Assembly: GCA_037143335.1 (NCBI GenBank)
Contig: JBAWZA010000001.1
Location: forward strand, 124,001 to 188,000
Direction: 5' to 3'
Length of the DNA: 64,000 nucleotides
DNA from: PALSA-1296 sp037143335
GTDB lineage: Bacteria; Bacteroidota; Ignavibacteria; Palsa-1295
Notes under the pieces: generated by a model
What the model was told of the DNA's origin: nothing
Database searches by the model: none
Seen by the model: the letters and a program-made list of their open reading frames with translations, nothing else
Shown: in pieces, positions 58,968-64,000 of the stretch
Position numbering within the stretch: position 1 is the stretch's first letter
Layout: each line of letters opens with the position of its first letter
Program-made: the position numbers and the translations under genes

Positions 58968-59984
58968 TTATTTCAGTTTGAAGCTATTCGCTGCTTTCTC
59001 GAAGGCTGGCTTGAATGAGCTTTCAAGTTCTTTTGGCCAATTGATTGTTACGCGATAGGCGTTTGCGCCCTTTACTACTATATAAGCTCTTGATCCGTAG
59101 CTTCCGGCGGCTGAGTAGTTAATGATCTTCGCTGATTCTCCACCCAAACTGCCACCAGATGGTGAGCCGCCAAGTGCTTTCGCGGCAGCAGATGCGTAAG
59201 CATCGAGAGAAGCATTATTCGATGGACTAACATCTACAAGAATTGTTGCGCCTTTCCATTCACCCTCGATCTTCACGCCTTTGCCAGTATTTTGTGCAGA
59301 GAAATTGTCTGGGTATGAAATCGTGAATCCACTTCCTGCGAATGATGTGAAGCTCTCAGAAGGTTTGGTCTCTTCTTTGAGTTTTGCCATTGTTGCGCTA
59401 TCGATTTTTCCTGGAGTAAATTTGAGAACGTATCCCAAAGTCATAGATTTTTCAGCAAGATCAAACACTGCTTTGTATTTATCCATGCGCTTTTGTCCGA
59501 AGGTTGATGCCTCGAAATATGTGACGACAGAATCCTTATTACTGTATATTCGGTAGCCCATATAAGCATCGTCACCTGTGCCTGTGCTGAAGCTAATCTT
59601 GAGAGCAGGAGTATTATCCAAAGTTGCGGGCTCTGGTCCTTTGAAGGTTACGCCTTCAAAGCTTTTCTTGAAATCCTCGATAGCTTGCTCCTTGGTATAT
59701 CCATCACGAACCCCGGCTTCGATTTTTGCACCGAAGTCACCTTCAGTAAATTTCTGAAAGCGCACCTCTGAGGCTTGCGTTGAGTAGTACGCTGTTGTTG
59801 CACCGGGCACCGATTCTGCTACCCAAGACTTCGGAGCTTTAAAGCTGAATTTGAATACCTGATCGCGGAAGACCACCGTTTCACCAGGTTGGACGGCCGA
59901 CATGTCTTCGGACTTCTTACCGCAACTGATGAATAAAATCGCAGATAAAGTTATGTAAAATAATGAGTTAGCGAGACGTTTCAT
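58968..59984 (-). CDS. Hypothetical lipoprotein with two similar domains
   Basis: 338 residues. The lipobox is ILFISC (Cys21). Two segments share the pattern aromatic-x-F-x-x-P-x-x-(W/F): FKFSFKAPKSWVAESVPGAT at ~48 and GFTISYPDNFSAQNTG at ~215, each followed by a helix-strand series (YKAVFDLAEKSMTLGY; FKPAFEKAANSFKL). This PsbP/MogA-like arrangement suggests a duplicated fold; no activity is known. It is monocistronic with its own terminator and diverges from a thioredoxin-like gene. Confidence 0.68.
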   Translation of the reverse strand: MKRLANSLFYITLSAILFISCGKKSEDMSAVQPGETVVFRDQVFKFSFKAPKSWVAESVPGATTAYYSTQASEVRFQKFTEGDFGAKIEAGVRDGYTKEQAIEDFKKSFEGVTFKGPEPATLDNTPALKISFSTGTGDDAYMGYRIYSNKDSVVTYFEASTFGQKRMDKYKAVFDLAEKSMTLGYVLKFTPGKIDSATMAKLKEETKPSESFTSFAGSGFTISYPDNFSAQNTGKGVKIEGEWKGATILVDVSPSNNASLDAYASAAAKALGGSPSGGSLGGESAKIINYSAAGSYGSRAYIVVKGANAYRVTINWPKELESSFKPAFEKAANSFKLK

Positions 59985-60118
59985 GTTTAATCTAAAAAAA
60001 ATGATAAATTCTAGAATACAAAGTTACTCAAATTTTTCGTGGTGATTTTTTATTCATTCCTTTGGGTGAAACCGTTTTATAGGCAATTCGTTTAAACAGT
60101 ACGTTGAATAAATTCATT

Positions 60119-60535
60119 ATGAAAAAAATATTTGCACTCGCAGTCGCTCTTTTTGTGCTCGCAACCTCCTCGGTAACCGATGCCGAAGTTCACTTCAAAG
60201 ACCTCAAGTTTGCGGATGCATTGAAGCAAGCAAAAAAGGAAAAGAAGATTATCATGGTTGATTACTACACCGATTGGTGCGGTTGGTGCAAGCGACTTGA
60301 TCGTGACACATACTCCAGTAACGAGTTAGGAAAATTCGCTGATGATAATATCGTCTCTCTTAAACTTGATGCTGAGCGTGGCGAAGGCAAGGAGCTTTCG
60401 GCAAAGTCGCAGATTAGTGGCTACCCAACCATTATTTTCTACAACGCCGACGGCAAAGAAATTCATAGAGTTGTTGGGTACAAGAATGCTCCCGGCTTCA
60501 TGCAAGAAATGATGGCGGCAGTGGATAAGAAATAA
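60119..60535 (+). CDS. Exported thioredoxin-fold protein (CGWC)
   Basis: About 138 residues. Signal peptide at 1-22 (KKIFALAVALFVLATSSVTD). The core is IMVDYYTDWCGWCKRLDRDT with the redox pair CGWC, then LKLDAERGEGKELSAK and the cis-Pro GYPTIIFYNADGKEI. ATG 60119 replaces a TTG at 60104. The acid-rich, DsbD-gamma/thioredoxin_7-like layout suggests a periplasmic disulfide reductase or isomerase; the partner is unknown. Ends at a terminator. Confidence 0.88.
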   Translation: MKKIFALAVALFVLATSSVTDAEVHFKDLKFADALKQAKKEKKIIMVDYYTDWCGWCKRLDRDTYSSNELGKFADDNIVSLKLDAERGEGKELSAKSQISGYPTIIFYNADGKEIHRVVGYKNAPGFMQEMMAAVDKK

Positions 60536-60571
60536 AATTTTCGGAAGCAATTTGAGATCAGTAAGTATATG

Positions 60572-60594
60572 AAACCGGCAGTTGCCGGTTTTTT
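60572..60594 (+). terminator. Terminator after the thioredoxin-fold gene
   Basis: ACCGGCA pairs with TGCCGGT around GT, followed by TTTTT. Confidence 0.85.
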
Positions 60595-60635
60595 ATTCTG
60601 GGATAATTCTCCTAAATCATTGTTTTTAAGAGTGT

Positions 60636-61325
60636 ATGCCAACACGTAAACCCGTTATTATCGCCCCGTCGCTACTAAGTGCGAACTTCACGCGTCTCGA
60701 AGAAGATGTGCGGATGCTCGAAGCCGCTGGTGCTGACTGGTTACATATTGATGTGATGGATGGGCACTTTGTGCCGAACATCACGATCGGACCACCAGTC
60801 GTAGCGGCACTTCGGAAGATTACGAAGTTGCCACTCGATTGTCATTTGATGATCACTGATCCTGATCGCTACATTCCTGATTTTGCAAAAGCTGGTGCGG
60901 ATATTATCACTGTACATGTCGAAGCATGTACGCATTTGCATCGTACAGTCCAGCATATCAAGTCATTCGGCAAAAAAGCAGGTGTGACATTGAACCCGGC
61001 TACATCACTTAGCGCGGTAAAAGAAATCTTACCTGATGCTGATCTGATTTTACTCATGAGTGTCAACCCAGGATTTGGCGGACAGGAATTTATTCCATCG
61101 CTTTATCGCCGAGCCGCGACGTTGAGTCAGTGGATTCATTCGCAGAATTTGAATTGTTTGATCGAAGCTGATGGCGGGATTAAACTCGAAAACATCGCTG
61201 ATGTTTATGCATCTGGTGTGGATGCAGTTGTTAGCGGTAGCGGTATTTTTGGAGCAAGTAATCTATCGGCGATGATTTCGAAAATGAAAGATGTGTGTGG
61301 AAGTGTTCAACTGGTAAGTGCGTAA
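60636..61325 (+). CDS. rpe: Ribulose-phosphate 3-epimerase
   Basis: 229-residue TIM barrel that interconverts ribulose-5-P and xylulose-5-P in the pentose phosphate pathway. Motifs: IAPSLLSANFTRLEEDVRML, WLHIDVMDGHFVPNITIGPP, DCHLMITDPDRYIPDFAKAG, LMSVNPGFGGQEFIPSLYRR, EADGGIKLENIADVYASGVD and VVSGSGIFGA. The catalytic Asp pair and metal residues (DVMDGHF; EADGGI) are intact. An aldolase gene follows on the same strand after 72 bases. Confidence 0.96.
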   Translation: MPTRKPVIIAPSLLSANFTRLEEDVRMLEAAGADWLHIDVMDGHFVPNITIGPPVVAALRKITKLPLDCHLMITDPDRYIPDFAKAGADIITVHVEACTHLHRTVQHIKSFGKKAGVTLNPATSLSAVKEILPDADLILLMSVNPGFGGQEFIPSLYRRAATLSQWIHSQNLNCLIEADGGIKLENIADVYASGVDAVVSGSGIFGASNLSAMISKMKDVCGSVQLVSA

Positions 61326-61397
61326 TTGTAGCTCTTAGTGCTTAGTTCTTAATTATCAATTAAGCAGTAAGCCTTTAAAACGGAGAACTAAAAATAA

Positions 61398-62414
61398 ATG
61401 TCAAAAGTAAAAATCTCTCAAGGAAAATTTAACGGTATCAGCGCCTGCGCTAACGATAAGGGTGTGATTACTGCTGCGGCGATGGATCAGCGTGGTTCGC
61501 TCAAAAAATCCATCGGCAAAGCGATGGGGCATGATGCCACGAATGAAGATCTCACCAATTTTAAGATTTGCGTAACCGAAGTTCTTACTCCTTATGCCTC
61601 TGCTATTCTCATGGATCCTGAGTACGGCTTGCCAACGCTTCCGCACCGCGCACCCGGAACCGGTGTACTCCTTGCCTATGAGAAAACAGGCTACGACGCA
61701 GCCTTGAAAGGCAGACTTCCGGATTTGCTTGATGAGTGGAGTGTACGCAGACTTGTTGAAGCAGGGGCTGATGCAATAAAAATTTTACTCTATTACAATC
61801 CGTTCGATGATGCAAGTATAACTGCTCGTAAACAAGCGTTCATTGAGCGTATCGGCGCCGAATGCAAAGCATTGGATAAGCCATTCTTTCTTGAACCGCT
61901 TGCATACGACGATGACTATGACGAAAAAGGACTCGACTTTGCAAAGATCAAACCGAAATATGTTGCGAAATACATGGAAGAATTTTCCAAAGAAAGATAT
62001 GGCGTTGACGTCCTGAAAGTCGAAGTCCCGGTGAATATGAAATTAGTCTCGGGGACAAATTCTTTCGGCGGTGGTGACGCAGCCTACACAAAAGCAGAAG
62101 CGATGAAGTTATTCAAAGAGGCTTCTGATGCCGCGACAAAACCATTCATCTATCTTTCTGCTGGTGTCACTGACGATGTCTTTCGCGAGACGATTCAACT
62201 AGCGGGCGAAAGTGGTTCGAATTTCAGCGGAGTTCTTTGCGGACGTGCCACATGGCAAGACGGAGTACCGATCTTCGGCGCCGAAGGAAAAGATGCACTC
62301 ATGAAATGGCTTTTAGGTCGCGGAGTGGAGAACATCAAAGCACTCAACGAAGTAGTAAATAAATTTGCAAAGCCATGGACAACGGTCTATGGCGGGGAAG
62401 TGGAAATTATTTGA
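61398..62414 (+). CDS. lacD: Tagatose 1,6-diphosphate aldolase-like class I aldolase
   Basis: 338 residues. The LacD pattern is clear: VITAAAMDQRGSLKKSIGKA, ILMDPEYGLP, ADAIKILLYYNPFDDASITA, KPFFLEPLAYDDDYDEKGLD, YGVDVLKVEVPVNMKLVSG (with the Schiff-base Lys probably in VLKVEVP) and KPFIYLSAGVTDDVF. LacD enzymes cleave tagatose-1,6-bisphosphate and also fructose-1,6-bisphosphate. No other tagatose genes are seen, so here it may serve as a general glycolytic aldolase; that is inference. A Met start with AAAATAA upstream; no SD. Confidence 0.85.
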   Translation: MSKVKISQGKFNGISACANDKGVITAAAMDQRGSLKKSIGKAMGHDATNEDLTNFKICVTEVLTPYASAILMDPEYGLPTLPHRAPGTGVLLAYEKTGYDAALKGRLPDLLDEWSVRRLVEAGADAIKILLYYNPFDDASITARKQAFIERIGAECKALDKPFFLEPLAYDDDYDEKGLDFAKIKPKYVAKYMEEFSKERYGVDVLKVEVPVNMKLVSGTNSFGGGDAAYTKAEAMKLFKEASDAATKPFIYLSAGVTDDVFRETIQLAGESGSNFSGVLCGRATWQDGVPIFGAEGKDALMKWLLGRGVENIKALNEVVNKFAKPWTTVYGGEVEII

Positions 62415-62511
62415 ACTGAAATTTATGCGATGATCGGGGATGAATGGAATGTGAATCCGCGAGAATCCGTCCAATCCACGTCATCCGTGTGCTATTAATC
62501 AATTGATACTT

Positions 62512-63111
62512 ATGTCTAAAATTCTCATTGTTTTGCTCCTTGTGATTACTTCAACTGCAATCGTAAACGCTACTCCACCCGAAATCGGCAAACCCGCTCC
62601 GGGATTTTCACTGCATGATGTGAACGGCAAAATGGTAAAACTTTCCGACTTCAAAGGTAAACTCGTCGTCCTTGAATGGATCAATGAAGGATGTCCGTTT
62701 GTGAAAGGGCATTACGAAAACGGCCACATCCCCTCCATGCAACAATTTTATTCTGCGATGGGAGTTGTGTGGCTTACGATTAATTCAACGCGCCCCGATC
62801 ATCCCGAAGCATTCAACGCTGAGAAGAGCAAAGAATACTTGAAGACGTGGCACTCAAAAGCGACTTTTAATTTAATGGACGAAGAACGCACAGTCGGACA
62901 TCTTTATGATGCAAAAACTACACCGCATTTTTTTGTGATCGATGCTAAAGGAATTCTTCGCTACCAAGGAGCTATTGATGATGATCGCTCCACCGATGGA
63001 GGGAAGCACGCCACCACGAACTACGTTCTCAAAGCCCTCGACGCCCTTCTCGCCGGACAAGAAGTCGAGACTACTTCCACGAAGCCGTACGGGTGTTCGG
63101 TGAAGTATTAG
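62512..63111 (+). CDS. Exported peroxiredoxin/redoxin-like protein
   Basis: About 199 residues, ATG 62512 (a TTG at 62503 is also open). Signal peptide (ILIVLLLVITSTAIVNA). The redoxin core is IGKPAPGFSLHDVNGKMVKL, SDFKGKLVVLEWINEGCPFV with a single Cys in NEGCPFVKGHYE where thioredoxins have CxxC, then TPHFFVIDAKGILRYQGAID. A second Cys lies near the C-terminus (YGCSVKY). Similar proteins are annotated as redoxin or thioredoxin-family exported proteins; peroxidase activity is not shown. Confidence 0.82.
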   Translation: MSKILIVLLLVITSTAIVNATPPEIGKPAPGFSLHDVNGKMVKLSDFKGKLVVLEWINEGCPFVKGHYENGHIPSMQQFYSAMGVVWLTINSTRPDHPEAFNAEKSKEYLKTWHSKATFNLMDEERTVGHLYDAKTTPHFFVIDAKGILRYQGAIDDDRSTDGGKHATTNYVLKALDALLAGQEVETTSTKPYGCSVKY

Positions 63112-63117
63112 TATTGA

Positions 63118-63843
63118 TTACACCTTACATACCACCGCCTGCCCGCTTGGCATGGCAAGGACTTGTTCGGGTTTTCCGGAGAAGAATTCATCTACCGCTT
63201 GTCTTGCGCCGGGGCAGGTGGGGAAGCCGTAATCATCGAAGACGATGAATCCGCCGCTGAGCATTCTGGGATAGATAAAGTTTAGCGAGTCGAGGATGGA
63301 TTGGTAAATATCAACATCAATATGCGCGAATGATATTTTCGATGCGTCCAGACCTTTGAATGAGTCAGGAATAAAACCTTTATGCGTTACCACAAGATTG
63401 GCATTTCCGACACGTGCGCTCACCGCTTCTTCGGATGTATCTTTGAAGTCACCAGACTTATGCCAATCTTTTTGGGCGTTCACGTCAGGCATTCCTTCGA
63501 ACGTATCAAAGAGATGAAGTTTTGTGCCACTTGAGTTGCCGTACTCAGCAATTACTTTCGCGAGCAAGATCGCTGTGCCACCTTTATATACTCCGCACTC
63601 CCAAAATTCTCCTCCCAAGTGAAGAGCCTGTTTGCTCAGTTGAAAAAGCACGTAGCACCGATCCGCTGTGACGAGCGTGTATTTCTCCGCAGCCTCGACG
63701 AATGGCTTGAACTCTCCATAACCGAGCCACGGGCTGAAGTACGGTTTATAAAAACCAGCATCGGGAATCCCGCGCACGGTTTTTACCTTCTGTACCTTGA
63801 GCGACGTGAAAAGATTTATGAATCGTTCGACTTTTTTGAGCAT
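63118..63843 (-). CDS. TylF/MycF-type O-methyltransferase
   Basis: 241 residues matching the macrocin-O-methyltransferase (TylF) family: GEFWECGVYKGGTAILLAKV (SAM site), LHLFDTFEGMPDVNAQKDWH, ISFAHIDVDIYQSILDSLNF with metal Asp residues, and GGFIVFDDYGFPTCPGARQA. These enzymes methylate sugar hydroxyls, often on glycan or antibiotic precursors, with Mg2+. Here no polyketide cluster is present, so an envelope or exopolysaccharide sugar is more likely. Converges with the redoxin gene. Confidence 0.9.
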   Translation of the reverse strand: MLKKVERFINLFTSLKVQKVKTVRGIPDAGFYKPYFSPWLGYGEFKPFVEAAEKYTLVTADRCYVLFQLSKQALHLGGEFWECGVYKGGTAILLAKVIAEYGNSSGTKLHLFDTFEGMPDVNAQKDWHKSGDFKDTSEEAVSARVGNANLVVTHKGFIPDSFKGLDASKISFAHIDVDIYQSILDSLNFIYPRMLSGGFIVFDDYGFPTCPGARQAVDEFFSGKPEQVLAMPSGQAVVCKV

Positions 63844-63925
63844 AGATCAAATTGAGTGGTTGAAAACCGAGATCAGGTTATTCTTGTGCCTGAAAAATGG
63901 GATTTGGAGAATCTGTAAAACTCAT

Positions 63926-64000
63926 TTACTTATTTTCGGACGTTGTAATAACTTTGATACCAGGATAATTGAGGATGATCGCCTCAAGAGTTGGATCCTT
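63926..64000 (-). CDS. 3' end of an unidentified gene (runs off the window)
   Basis: A minus-strand open frame enters from the right edge and ends in TAA at 63926: KDPTLEAIILNYPGIKVITT then SENK. Only 24 codons are visible, so no family can be assigned. It lies 83 bases upstream of the TylF-type gene on the same strand. Confidence 0.4.
   Translation of the reverse strand, partial: KDPTLEAIILNYPGIKVITTSENK

Noticed and set aside
1..64000. tRNA, rRNA, CRISPR arrays and IS elements
   Set aside because: No T-loop GGTTCGAATCC-type motif with acceptor pairing, no regular spacer-repeat array, and no transposase motif were found by reading; a covariance-model scan was not possible here.

Overview
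The window looks like a chromosomal segment of a Gram-negative member of the Bacteroidetes/Chlorobi (FCB) supergroup, possibly an Ignavibacteria- or Kapabacteria-like lineage. The lineage is an inference. Its basis is: two secreted proteins with type IX secretion (T9SS) C-terminal sorting domains (DUF4331 protein and M1 peptidase); lipopolysaccharide genes (kdsB, lptE); Bacteroidota families (DUF6702, DUF1460, DUF2279, FISUMP, SprB-like propeller repeats); few Shine-Dalgarno sites; and many Bacteroidota-type promoter -7 boxes (TAnnTTTG), several lying only 4-7 bases before a start codon. No rRNA, tRNA, CRISPR array, transposase or phage structural gene was seen.

Layout. 1-1.5 kb: edge of a secreted repeat protein, a cysteine-rich secreted protein and a small LuxR-type regulator, with 10-bp phased TACGC repeats between the last two. 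1.7-12 kb: housekeeping genes (aminotransferase, ribD, yicC, DUF1460 amidase-like protein, gatC, meaB) and a minus-strand operon kdsB - class V aminotransferase - coaBC - family 4 uracil-DNA glycosylase. 12-18.7 kb: an accessory island of ECF sigma factor, cupin anti-sigma factor, T9SS-exported DUF4331 protein, TPR lipoprotein, DUF6702 protein, HupE/UreJ-like membrane protein and a miniature outer-membrane-barrel-like protein. 18.8-32 kb: rpsT, two small unknowns, M1 peptidase, sigma-54 activator plus lptE, LysE exporter, a lipoprotein joining a clan CD peptidase-like domain to a FISUMP domain, dinB-like, acs, SDR, hutU, esterase. 32-43.6 kb: dedA, ddl, panB, a nucleotidyltransferase/degenerate phosphomannomutase fusion, dienelactone hydrolase, rsmG, GH57 glucanotransferase, DUF2279, GT2. 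43.6-47.1 kb: a second ECF sigma/anti-sigma pair with a barrel-like protein.

47.4-53.1 kb is a type I restriction-modification locus (hsdR, a 98-aa ORF, hsdS, hsdM) with a hicBA toxin-antitoxin pair inserted in the opposite orientation. Its hsdM carries an in-frame TAG at codon 50. Between it and dapD lies what looks like the 3' remnant of a methyltransferase gene. 54.2-58.7 kb holds a nest of inverted repeats and two surface proteins built from short NTA(L/V)G-type head repeats. The first ends in an S74-type chaperone domain; the second is frameshifted. 59-64 kb: lipoprotein, two thioredoxin-fold proteins, rpe, a tagatose-bisphosphate aldolase-like protein, a TylF-type methyltransferase and the tail of one more gene.

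The best candidates for new biology are the sigma/DUF4331/HupE island, the clan CD-FISUMP lipoprotein, the very short promoter-to-start architecture, the paired inverted repeats at 28.7 and 54.3 kb, and the hicBA-split, amber-interrupted restriction locus.
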